Assembly (NCBI GenBank): GCA_009827215.1
Contig: WUAJ01000080.1
Coordinates: 1 to 9,217, forward strand
From: Phycisphaeraceae bacterium
Lineage (GTDB): Bacteria; Planctomycetota; Phycisphaerae; Phycisphaerales; UBA1924
Direction: 5' to 3'
Length of the DNA stretch: 9,217 bases
Part shown: positions 1-6,766 of the stretch, in pieces
Layout of the letters: each line of letters opens with the position of its first letter
Position numbering within the stretch: position 1 is the stretch's first letter
The notes under the pieces: model-generated
Told to the model about the DNA's origin: nothing
What the model saw: the letters and a program-made list of their open reading frames with translations, nothing else
The model's database searches: none
Made by a program: the position numbers and the translations under genes

Positions 1-2
1 CC

Positions 3-443
3 GTGGCCAATCCGATCACTTGCCGACTTGTTACCCCAGAACGCGAACTCCTCAATGAGGAGGTCGTTTACGCATCCGTCCCAGCTTGGGATGGTCTCAT
101 GGGTGTCCAGCACGGGACCGCACCGATCGTCGCTCGATTGGGACTTGGCAAGCTCCGACTGGATTTCCCAGCAGACGCTGGGAGTGGCTCTCGCGAATAC
201 TTCGTCGATGGCGGATTCCTCAAGATGTCGCACAATGAGCTCATCATCCTTGCTGAACGAGCAATCGCTGCAGAGGAGATCATTGAATCCGAAGCACAAG
301 CAGAACTCGCTGAAGCTCAAGCGCGTGTGATTCCAGAGGACGCACCAAATCGCATGGATGCCGTGACCAAGCTCACCCGCGAGCGTGAAGCCGCGGCCTT
401 GAAAGTCTCCATGGCGAAAACCAGCAAAGCCGTCGGCATCTGA
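3..443 (+). CDS. atpC: F1Fo ATP synthase epsilon subunit
   Basis: Epsilon subunit of the F1 central stalk. It couples rotation to catalysis and can inhibit ATP hydrolysis. The 146-residue product begins at a GTG codon at base 3, so its ribosome binding site lies outside the window. The N-terminal part (about residues 1-88) matches the epsilon beta-sandwich: a start of the type 'CRLVTPERELL', then 'VPAWDGLMGV', a GxxPIVARLGLG stretch, and 'YFVDGGFLKM' followed by 'ILAERAI'. The C-terminal part (about residues 90-146) is Ala/Glu/Lys-rich and helical, as expected for the two-helix regulatory domain. Length is close to the family norm of 130-140 residues. atpC is normally the last gene of the atp operon, and the intrinsic terminator 28 nt after the stop fits that. 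The upstream atpD is presumed but not seen. Confidence 0.95.
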   Translation: MANPITCRLVTPERELLNEEVVYASVPAWDGLMGVQHGTAPIVARLGLGKLRLDFPADAGSGSREYFVDGGFLKMSHNELIILAERAIAAEEIIESEAQAELAEAQARVIPEDAPNRMDAVTKLTREREAAALKVSMAKTSKAVGI

Positions 444-470
444 GTTGCTGATCAAATCATCCGAAAGATG

Positions 471-494
471 ACCCGCTCAAAGCGGGTTTTTTTT
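471..494 (+). terminator. Intrinsic terminator of the atp operon
   Basis: A 6-bp perfect GC-rich stem (CCCGCT / AGCGGG, extendable by one A-T pair) with a three-base CAA loop is followed directly by eight T residues. It lies 28 nt after the atpC stop. This is a textbook rho-independent terminator and separates the atp operon from the metalloprotease gene. Confidence 0.9.
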
Positions 495-630
495 ATGCAC
501 AAGCATTTTCCAGTTCACGAGATTGGCTGTATCGCATTTTAGTGTTCACTTTTTGCAACCCGACTGAGCGGTCTGGGTACACGAAGATGGCAGTTTCAAT
601 GCCTTCTTGACCACCACACACCTTTCGCGC

Positions 631-635
631 AGGAG
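631..635 (+). promoter_or_regulatory. Ribosome binding site of the metalloprotease
   Basis: AGGAG lies 7 nt before the ATG at 643. It decides the start: the longer open frame beginning with TTG at 607 would place this site inside the coding region and would put 12 extra residues before the signal peptide. Confidence 0.8.
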
Positions 636-642
636 TTTGATC

Positions 643-3351
643 ATGTCACGCCGACGCCAAGTTCGTCACGCACTTACCATCGCCGCTGTTCTCGCATTCG
701 CTGGATCCCCCGCTGCTGCTGGAGAAGCACCTTTCGATCAAGTCACCAAAGACTTGAGCAAGGTGATCTCTGTCGCCGATGGCTCTTCTCCATTTTATGA
801 GTTGTATACCGACAAGGAGAAGGGCAAACTGCTCGCTGCATTCCCCAGAGGGTATGACCAGCAAACCGTCATGATCGCATGCACAGTCTCAGGCGGTGAT
901 CCCCAAGCTGGTGTCATGGGACCTACCCACTACGCAAAATGGCACAAAATCGGGGATCAACTCGCGCTCGTAGCACCGAACTTGAGCGTGCGCACGAACC
1001 AAGACAAACAAGCACAAGACTCTGTCGGCGATCTCTACACTGGACGCGTCTTGCTCTCACTCCCGATTCTCTCGCATACTCCAGACAAGCGTCCAGTTGT
1101 TGATCTCGGTTCGCTTGCTACACGCCATGCCCCGGCATTGTTCGGATCATCAGTCTTCGCGGGATATGGTCCTTCGCTGTACAACATTAACCCATCACTT
1201 GCACGAATCACAAGCGCCAAAGCATTCCCGGAGAATGTGATCTTTGAGTACACAGCACCGCGTCCAGATGGACAGATTGTGTCCATCACATACAACATCT
1301 CCAATCTCAAAGGCAGCAGCGACTTCAAGCCACGCAAAGCAGACGCTCGCGTTGGTTACTTCTATGACTGGCATCAGGACTTTGGTGTCACAGGAAACAA
1401 CGAGGTCACTGACCGATACATCTCACGCTGGAATATCCAGAAAGCTGATCCGAGCTTGAAGCTGTCCCCACCAAAGGAACCTCTAGTCTGGTACATCGAG
1501 CACACTACACCTGTCCGCTTCCGCCGCTATGTGCGTGAAGGCATTGAGATGTGGAACGATGCCTTCAGAGAGATCGGGATCGATGGAGCCCTCGAAGTCC
1601 GCCAGCAGGACGCAAACACAGGCGCGTTTATGGATATCGATCCAGAAGACGCTCGCTTTAACTTCTTCCGTTGGAACGCTTCGTCCTATGGCTACGCAAT
1701 CGGCCCATCACGCACCAATCCGTATACTGGCGAGATCCTCGACGCGGATGTCGTCTGGCACCAAGGTTTGACCCGCGCAATCACATCGATGCTCGGCACC
1801 TTTGTAGATGAAATGACTGAGCAGTCGTTTGATCCTGAAACATTGGCATTCTTCGCAGAGCATCCAAACTGGGATCCGCGTGTTCGCCTTGCTCCACCAG
1901 AGCAACGCGAGCTTGTACAGCGGAATCTTGCTCTCGAAGCTCAGAAAGTCTCTGAGCATGAGCTTGGTGATCGAGAGCATCCTTGGAGCTGCATGTCCAG
2001 CAACCATATGAACGCGGCGTGTACCATCGGAAACATGCTGAGTGTGGATCTCTCGATCGCAGACGCAGCGCTCGCTGCAGGAATGCTGGGAGATGAAAAC
2101 ACTGAACTGCTCGATGGGATCCCAGAGGACTATATGGGAGAGATGATCCGATACATCTCCGCGCACGAGGTCGGTCACTGTCTCGGACTGCAGCACAACA
2201 TGGCGGCTTCAACCTATCGCTCGCTCGAAGAAATGAACTCTGAAGACATTGAAGGAGCGACCACAGCTTCGGTCATGGATTACATTGCCGCGAACATCAA
2301 TCACGAGCTCGGCGAGGTACAAGGTCCTTTCGCGACCCCAGAGGTCGGCCCATACGATCGATGGGCGATCGCGTTCGGATACGGTCCTGAATCCGAGATC
2401 GATGAAGTTCTCAAGCAATCGCAAGAGCCGGGTCACTTGTTCATTCCACAGTCCGAGATCACCTTCGGATCGGATCCACGGAATGTCACTTGGGACAACG
2501 GCGCAGACAATATGAACTTCGCACGCTCCCGCCTCTCGCTCGTCCAGAAACTGCGTGGTGAGTTGCTGACTGAAATCGTAGATGACGGCGAATCATGGTC
2601 AGAAGCTCGCAGACGATTCAACGCGTTCCTCGGCACTCACCTCCAATCCGTCTCGATCGCGGCGACCTATGTCGGAGGTTCATACATCACCAACGCTCGC
2701 AAGGGTGATCCGGACGCTCCAGCTCCGATCACAGATATCTCTGCTGATCGTCAACGAGAAGCGATGAACTTTGTCATCGACAACACCTTCGAAGACGCTG
2801 CATTCGGAATCACACCAGAGCTTATCCGCCACCTCGGCAAAGAATACTGGTGGGATCCTCAAGGGATTAACGAACTGCTCGCGGATCCCTCCGCAACAGT
2901 CCATGACCTTGTTGGCGGTCTCCAAGCAACCGGTATGACCTTCCTCATGAATCCGACTCGTCTCCGTCGAGTGTATGACAACGAGTTCCGCGCTGATCCG
3001 AACGACAAGTTCACACTCGCTGAGCTCGTGACCACTGTCACCAATCGAGCCTGGAGCGAGTGCTCCCCAACCAACGGCTCGTCTCGTGACGACATAGAGA
3101 TCTCGAGCTTCCGTAGGAATCTCCAACGCGAGCACACAGATCGCTTGATCCAGCTCATGCTTCTTGACGGCACATCATCCCCATCGCTTCGCACAATCGC
3201 GACTCTCGCATCGGCGGAGCTTGGAAGAATCGACTCGATGTGTGATCGAGCGCTTGAGCGGAATCCGGATTCGTACACAACCGCGCACCTGAGTGACATC
3301 CGCACACGGATCTCAAAGGCAATGGATGCGGCCTATGTGATCGAACGCTGA
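643..3351 (+). CDS. Secreted zinc-dependent metalloprotease (DUF5117/DUF4953-type, metzincin-like)
   Basis: Predicted exported zinc endopeptidase of 902 residues; its substrate is unknown. The start is ATG 643, set by the AGGAG site. The N-terminus has a Sec-type signal: basic SRRRQVRH, a hydrophobic stretch, then SPAAA before GEAP, with probable cleavage near residue 26. About residues 30-280 resemble the DUF5118/DUF5117 lead region. The peptidase part starts near W283 (WYIEHTTPVRFRRYVREGI), a block conserved in this family, followed by NPYTGEIL at 359-366. The zinc site is HEVGHCLGLQHN at 508-519: ligands H508, H512 and H518, catalytic E509. A Met-turn SVMDYI follows around M545, as in metzincins. 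C450 and C460 could form a disulfide. It is a single-gene unit between two terminators. A weak promoter candidate (TTCACG ... TTTAGT, about 515-545) is not convincing. Family assignment is confident; the physiological role is not known. Confidence 0.9.
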   Translation: MSRRRQVRHALTIAAVLAFAGSPAAAGEAPFDQVTKDLSKVISVADGSSPFYELYTDKEKGKLLAAFPRGYDQQTVMIACTVSGGDPQAGVMGPTHYAKWHKIGDQLALVAPNLSVRTNQDKQAQDSVGDLYTGRVLLSLPILSHTPDKRPVVDLGSLATRHAPALFGSSVFAGYGPSLYNINPSLARITSAKAFPENVIFEYTAPRPDGQIVSITYNISNLKGSSDFKPRKADARVGYFYDWHQDFGVTGNNEVTDRYISRWNIQKADPSLKLSPPKEPLVWYIEHTTPVRFRRYVREGIEMWNDAFREIGIDGALEVRQQDANTGAFMDIDPEDARFNFFRWNASSYGYAIGPSRTNPYTGEILDADVVWHQGLTRAITSMLGTFVDEMTEQSFDPETLAFFAEHPNWDPRVRLAPPEQRELVQRNLALEAQKVSEHELGDREHPWSCMSSNHMNAACTIGNMLSVDLSIADAALAAGMLGDENTELLDGIPEDYMGEMIRYISAHEVGHCLGLQHNMAASTYRSLEEMNSEDIEGATTASVMDYIAANINHELGEVQGPFATPEVGPYDRWAIAFGYGPESEIDEVLKQSQEPGHLFIPQSEITFGSDPRNVTWDNGADNMNFARSRLSLVQKLRGELLTEIVDDGESWSEARRRFNAFLGTHLQSVSIAATYVGGSYITNARKGDPDAPAPITDISADRQREAMNFVIDNTFEDAAFGITPELIRHLGKEYWWDPQGINELLADPSATVHDLVGGLQATGMTFLMNPTRLRRVYDNEFRADPNDKFTLAELVTTVTNRAWSECSPTNGSSRDDIEISSFRRNLQREHTDRLIQLMLLDGTSSPSLRTIATLASAELGRIDSMCDRALERNPDSYTTAHLSDIRTRISKAMDAAYVIER

Positions 3352-3376
3352 TCAAGATGATCCATAAAAATTGAAC

Positions 3377-3405
3377 GCCGCGGATCGTGTGATCCGCGGC
3401 TTTTT
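3377..3405 (+). terminator. Intrinsic terminator after the metalloprotease, possibly bidirectional
   Basis: A perfect 10-bp stem GCCGCGGATC / GATCCGCGGC with a GTGT loop is followed by TTTTT. It lies 25 nt after the metalloprotease stop. On the minus strand the same hairpin lies just after the 3' end of the tRNA-Val gene, with an A run at 3366-3370 giving a T tract 6 nt past the stem. It could therefore also stop transcription of the tRNA, probably less efficiently. Confidence 0.9.
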
Positions 3406-3408
3406 CAA

Positions 3409-3482
3409 TGGGCGTAACTGGACTTGAACCAGTGACCTCTGCCATGTGACGGCAGCGCTCTAGCCAACTGAGCTATACGCCC
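3409..3482 (-). tRNA. tRNA-Val (anticodon CAC)
   Basis: A complete 74-nt cloverleaf can be folded by hand. The acceptor stem is GGGCGTA/TACGCCC (7 bp, perfect). The D arm is GCTC/GAGC with loop AGTTGGCTA. The anticodon stem is CTGCC/GGCAG with loop GTCACAT, giving anticodon CAC that reads GUG. The variable loop is AGGTC and the T arm is ACTGG/CCAGT with loop TTCAAGT. The discriminator base is A, and the next bases (TTG) show that CCA is not encoded and must be added after transcription. It lies 42 nt downstream of the last secretion-operon gene in the same direction and convergent with the metalloprotease. Confidence 0.96.
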
Positions 3483-3492
3483 TGCGAAGGTA

Positions 3493-3521
3493 AGCGTAGT
3501 ACTCAGATCTTCCCGCTTCAA
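3493..3521 (-). promoter_or_regulatory. Candidate sigma70-type promoter for tRNA-Val
   Basis: On the minus strand, TTGAAG (-35, complement of 3516-3521; 4 of 6 consensus bases) and TACGCT (-10, complement of 3493-3498; the key first T, second A and last T match) are separated by exactly 17 nt. The -10 box ends 10 nt before the mature tRNA 5' end, a typical distance for a short-leader tRNA gene. Pattern match only. Co-transcription with the upstream operon is equally possible, since no clear terminator lies in between. Confidence 0.4.
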
Positions 3522-3524
3522 GCG

Positions 3525-4004
3525 TTAGTTCCGGCTCATCAGCACACGCAGTCGGCGGCCTGATTCGTGTTTCACGATGATGTATCGCTCTTGACCAGCG
3601 ATTTTGACCAATGTCCAACCCTCAGACACGACATCCCCCTCAGAATACGGCTTACCGTTGATGACCGCGAAGGACTTGTTCGTAGAAGGGAGGACCGACG
3701 AAAGGATGAAGACTGGGTCGGGATCATGCATCGGTTCTTCTGGGAGCAGAGCCTCCGGCATGTCAGGCAGCGATTCCTCCACCTCCTCAAACCAGAACGG
3801 TGAGTATTCTCTGATCGAGAAGCCGCTCGGATCGGATTCCACAGCAACTTCAGGAACCTTCGGCAGCGGAAGGAACTGGAGATCTGTGCTGCTTGCTTGT
3901 GCCGAAGATGGCTCAAAGGCGACGAACTGGAATCCGAGGAGGACCAAGCTTGGTCCGATCAATGCAAAGAGCCGAAAACTAGCGACTTGTGCTTTCATAT
4001 TCAT
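3525..4004 (-). CDS. Small membrane-anchored protein with GspB-like C-terminal domain (T2SS/T4P accessory)
   Basis: A 159-residue protein, last of the secretion-type operon. Residues about 10-30 form one hydrophobic anchor. Residues 40-98 are a Pro/Glu/Asp-rich linker suited to spanning periplasm. Residues about 98-155 resemble the C-terminal domain of GspB (T2SSB), including FAVINGKPYSEGDVVSEGW at 112-130; that family typically carries 'vINGrryrEGD'. GspB/PulB-type proteins help the secretin assemble or link it to the inner membrane. A PilP or GspC homology-region relation is an alternative, because these share the position and the TM-linker-beta-domain layout. The start ATG at 4004 overlaps the stop of the preceding gene (ATGA). 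A strong GGAGGAG site lies 7 nt before it, which favours this start over the ATG at 3998. No PDZ domain or lipobox is seen. Confidence 0.7.
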   Translation of the reverse strand: MNMKAQVASFRLFALIGPSLVLLGFQFVAFEPSSAQASSTDLQFLPLPKVPEVAVESDPSGFSIREYSPFWFEEVEESLPDMPEALLPEEPMHDPDPVFILSSVLPSTNKSFAVINGKPYSEGDVVSEGWTLVKIAGQERYIIVKHESGRRLRVLMSRN

Positions 4005-4603
4005 TCTTCAACTCCTCCGATGCTCAGATCCGTAGGGATCGATGTGAGCATCACTGTGTTGAGTTCTGCATTGACACGCACATTCTGATGTCCCATCGGA
4101 ATCATGCGGAAACTGGTGAACTCGACTTGCATCGGATTCGAAGCGACCTGATCCATAAATGCGACAACTGAGCCGAACATTCCCTCAACCTCGATTCGGA
4201 TCGAATGGGCAATACCTTTGATCTCGCCATTAATCTGTTGGCTGCGTTTATGGAGCTCGCGGGAGTTCACTGTCTCAATGCGGGAAACCGAAACATCGTT
4301 CGCACCAGCTGATTCATTAATGATGGTGTGCAACTTCGTGCCTGGATCCCCTGTGTTGATCATGCCTTGGAAGCGGTCCAAGTGAGTCTGGAGTTGAATC
4401 TCGACTTGCTTGGATTCCACAGAGTCCAATGAACCTACCTCAGACTGATAAGCCATAATCATTTGCTCATACTGAGCAACCGTTTCGCGTTGCTCGTGCA
4501 CTTGCTGAGCTTTCGGGTTCACAAGGAAGTACCACGCGAGGCAGAATGCACACGCGACAAGCACGATGCGGATCAGCACATTCTTCTGTATTTCAGCATT
4601 CAC
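4001..4603 (-). CDS. PilO/GspM-like inner-membrane assembly protein
   Basis: A 200-residue bitopic inner-membrane protein of the alignment (assembly) subcomplex. The start is GTG at 4603, in a GTGA overlap with the stop of the upstream gene. Residues about 9-28 form a single transmembrane helix. Residues about 32-75 are Gln/Glu-rich and likely coiled coil. The C-terminal region, about 120-195, has the PilO ferredoxin-like pattern: a short 'VEGMFGSVVAFMDQVA' motif, then 'VEFTSFRMIPM' and a final beta strand. In type IV pili PilO pairs with PilN, and in type II secretion GspM pairs with GspL; the upstream gene supplies that partner. Its position directly after the GspL-like gene matches the usual L-M order. 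Orthology is set by architecture, as PilO and GspM are hard to separate by eye. Confidence 0.82.
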   Translation of the reverse strand: MNAEIQKNVLIRIVLVACAFCLAWYFLVNPKAQQVHEQRETVAQYEQMIMAYQSEVGSLDSVESKQVEIQLQTHLDRFQGMINTGDPGTKLHTIINESAGANDVSVSRIETVNSRELHKRSQQINGEIKGIAHSIRIEVEGMFGSVVAFMDQVASNPMQVEFTSFRMIPMGHQNVRVNAELNTVMLTSIPTDLSIGGVEE

Positions 4604-6297
4604 GGCATCGCTCCCATATCAGCCTGACTGAGTTTGGTGAGAGTCTCGAACTCTCCCGTATTCGATTTGAGTTCAATCGCGAGCACAAAGCTCAGACCCC
4701 ATTGCCCACCATCCAAGAGCGACTTTGAAGTACTCCCGATCTCGATCCTATTGACAATGTCCAATGCACGCAATGACTTGATGTACTGAGAGAGCACCTG
4801 GCTCGCGTCGCTCCCCTCGCCATCCCCCATCGCCATGCCGGTCAGATTCACCATCGGATGCTTAGCGTTCATCCGTGCTTGGAGTTCGGTGAGTTGCAGA
4901 ATTTCCTCATCCATCTCCGGCATCATGCCAAGGAACTCGAACCAGTCCACTGATGATCCCATCTCCTCGTCGATCATGTTCGCCGCGGTTTCAATCGTGC
5001 TCGCCATGGCGCGGATGGACTGCCTGCGATTCTGATCTTGCTCGATCATACTGATCTGATCGGACTGGGCAATCACTGTTTGCTTTGATTCTGCGAGTTG
5101 CTGATCTGCGTAGAGATACTGCCCAATCACCAACGCTGCGGCAATCCCCCCACCGATCTTCAAGCAATCCCAGAGATTCGATTGAACACGGAGTTCCTTT
5201 GCAGCTCGAGGAAGAATCTGTAGCGGAGTAGCAAAGCTCGTCACCGCGGTGTGCTCATGGGTTCCGAGTCCAAGTAGTTCATCGCAGCTGTATGACTCAG
5301 CCGCCTCATCAGTTTCGACATGAAGATCGAGTCCATCAGCCATCGCCGATCCGATCTTCGGGATCGATGCGCCTGGACCACAGATCAAAAGTCTGGATGG
5401 AGCATTCTCAAATGAGTTCGCGAATCGGAAAGTCTGTTTGATCTCAATATTGATTCGCTGGAGAACCGGAGCCATGCCAGGCATGATGTCACGGAGTTCA
5501 GGAATGCTTGGTCGTTTATGCTTGCCTACAGGTACGCCGTGCTTGAACAGCATGCCCATTCCATTGAGGACTTCTTGCTCATTCGTGGACTCGGATGACC
5601 CATGATTTGCATCATGTGATCCCGATTCATCAGAACCTTCTGACTTTGCGAACACCCTCTGATAGACCGCGTTGAGCTTGTCATAACCAATCTCGACGAG
5701 TCTCAGCAGCTTGGGTTCTCCATGCTCGCTGTACGCGATCACGCTTGACCGCTCACCCAAGAACAAAACCGCGGTCTCTTCATCGGCCTGATGTGCGAAC
5801 ATCAATGCTTGATCGACAAGGACCGTATCGCTTGGGAGAATCTGATCCAATGAGATCTTGTTCCGATTCATCCATGCGAAAACTTTCTGGAGATTCGCTT
5901 CTGTATCCGCAACTCCCATCGAGACATTCGTAGATTCCACAGCGTACAAAGAAACCGCATCGACTGGGTTGACAGTCCCGATCGACTGCTTCAAGCTTCC
6001 CTTGAGTTTCGCGATCGCGGTTGACTCATCATGATCAGTGATTTCGACACGGCACAATGAACCCGGGCTCTTATAGAAAAGATCAGCGTGCCAAACTTTT
6101 TTGGCGCCCTTGAATCGAGCGAGTAGTTGGCGCAGAGGGAGGTCGTAAAGATGGAGACCACCCGACCATGCATCAGTCCATTTGCTTTGATCGAGACTCA
6201 GACTCTCTGCTTGGACAATCTTCCCGCCTCGCGCGTGCGCGATGGTGAGCCTGTCCGGCGCCAGGAATACAGTCAGTTTGTCTTTGGATTTGATCAT
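4600..6297 (-). CDS. GspL-like protein (PilM-PilN fusion architecture)
   Basis: A 565-residue inner-membrane platform protein. The start is ATG 6297, preceded by GGAG about 9 nt upstream. A longer frame opening at TTG 6375 lacks good spacing. Residues about 1-360 look like a PilM/GspL actin-like cytoplasmic domain, including a late glycine-rich strand turn LLICGPGASIPKIG at 303-316, as in PilM. The N-terminal 'TVFLAPDRL' replaces the usual DxGxxxxK phosphate loop, so ATP binding is doubtful. Residues 221-242 are a Ser/Asp/His/Glu-rich insertion. One TM segment lies at about 376-397, followed by a likely coiled coil (398-436) and a PilN-like ferredoxin fold (about 469-549). In type II secretion GspL recruits the GspE ATPase to the membrane; here it probably does the same with the ATPase encoded elsewhere. 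It is longer than typical GspL proteins (about 400 residues). The stop overlaps the next start. Confidence 0.82.
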   Translation of the reverse strand: MIKSKDKLTVFLAPDRLTIAHARGGKIVQAESLSLDQSKWTDAWSGGLHLYDLPLRQLLARFKGAKKVWHADLFYKSPGSLCRVEITDHDESTAIAKLKGSLKQSIGTVNPVDAVSLYAVESTNVSMGVADTEANLQKVFAWMNRNKISLDQILPSDTVLVDQALMFAHQADEETAVLFLGERSSVIAYSEHGEPKLLRLVEIGYDKLNAVYQRVFAKSEGSDESGSHDANHGSSESTNEQEVLNGMGMLFKHGVPVGKHKRPSIPELRDIMPGMAPVLQRINIEIKQTFRFANSFENAPSRLLICGPGASIPKIGSAMADGLDLHVETDEAAESYSCDELLGLGTHEHTAVTSFATPLQILPRAAKELRVQSNLWDCLKIGGGIAAALVIGQYLYADQQLAESKQTVIAQSDQISMIEQDQNRRQSIRAMASTIETAANMIDEEMGSSVDWFEFLGMMPEMDEEILQLTELQARMNAKHPMVNLTGMAMGDGEGSDASQVLSQYIKSLRALDIVNRIEIGSTSKSLLDGGQWGLSFVLAIELKSNTGEFETLTKLSQADMGAMP

Positions 6298-6421
6298 CCG
6301 AGTGTCTCCGTCTTGAAATCGTCCGAGTACAGCACTTATCGACCCAAGATAGACTCGACTTCTGTATGAATACAAATACCCCTCAATACAGGGGAGGCGT
6401 TATGCGGACCTACCAAGGAAG
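6298..6421 (-). other. 124-nt spacer inside the operon, with a small hairpin
   Basis: This is the only real gap in the operon. It contains a hairpin with stem CCCCT/AGGGG (6379-6383 with 6390-6394) and a 6-base loop. No clean T run follows in the transcribed direction, so it is not a convincing terminator. A weak promoter-like pair on the minus strand, TTGTAT and TATCTT 18 nt apart, lies after it. The spacer may hold a secondary promoter or an mRNA-processing site that sets separate levels for pseudopilins and platform proteins. No small ORF of note is seen. Confidence 0.4.
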
Positions 6422-6766
6422 TTACTGAAGTTCGAGTTCAATGCGTCGCGTTGCGTCGCCGCTCACACCATGGATCACCGCAACACCGTCGGATTCTGGG
6501 ATCTGTGTGAAGACGATTGTTTGATCATTGACCACAATCGATGAGCCCTCGATCGGCATCTCTGTTTCCCCTACATATCCCTGGATCGCGATCATTGTCC
6601 CGGATTCAGCGGCATAAAACGCGCGGACCGTCTCGACACGCATCGTTGTCAGCGTAGCTTCGTCTCGAAGCGGACGGATCGAACCCGCGACGACCAATCC
6701 GAGCAATGCGAGCACCACGACGAGCACCGCCAAAACAGAGCCTCTTCTGGATCGTGCGTGACTCAT
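6422..6766 (-). CDS. Short GspK/PilX-like pseudopilin
   Basis: A 114-residue protein in the GspK position. The N-terminus is a short basic leader (MSHARSRRG), then SVLAVLVVVLALLGLVVAG, with probable prepilin-peptidase cleavage after G9. It has Val, not Glu, at mature position 5, as is typical of GspK and PilX-type tip pseudopilins. Residues about 50-56 contain FYAAESG, matching the 'yaAEaG' helix signature of GspK/PilX. The rest is a short beta-rich tail ending RRIELELQ. Standard GspK is about 300 residues with a large inserted alpha domain; here that domain is absent. GspK caps the pseudopilus with GspI and GspJ, and this protein may do so in reduced form. The start ATG overlaps the upstream stop (ATGA). 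Its ribosome binding site is a GAG followed by eight G residues. Confidence 0.75.
   Translation of the reverse strand: MSHARSRRGSVLAVLVVVLALLGLVVAGSIRPLRDEATLTTMRVETVRAFYAAESGTMIAIQGYVGETEMPIEGSSIVVNDQTIVFTQIPESDGVAVIHGVSGDATRRIELELQ

Noticed and set aside
607..642. Longer metalloprotease start at TTG 607
   Set aside because: The AGGAG site lies inside this stretch at the right distance for ATG 643, and the signal peptide fits the shorter form.
1708..2196. Minus-strand frames of 143-162 codons antisense to the metalloprotease
   Set aside because: They lie fully inside a gene with a clear zinc motif, overlap each other in different frames, and have no family-like sequence or ribosome binding site.
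3155..3445. Minus-strand open frame of 96 codons starting inside the tRNA
   Set aside because: Its first residues (VTGSSPVTP) are simply the translated T arm of the tRNA, and the rest is antisense to the metalloprotease.
3503..3526. Terminator between the GspB-like gene and the tRNA
   Set aside because: Only a 4-bp CGCT/AGCG stem is present, with no T tract.
3604..4035. Plus-strand 143-codon frame over the GspB-like gene
   Set aside because: Low-complexity Ser/Gly/Thr product. The opposite frame has a TM anchor, a recognisable domain, a strong RBS and operon coupling.
6298..6375. Longer GspL-like start at TTG 6375
   Set aside because: The only purine run nearby is too close to the TTG and is part of a hairpin. 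ATG 6297 has a well-spaced GGAG, and its product begins like the family.
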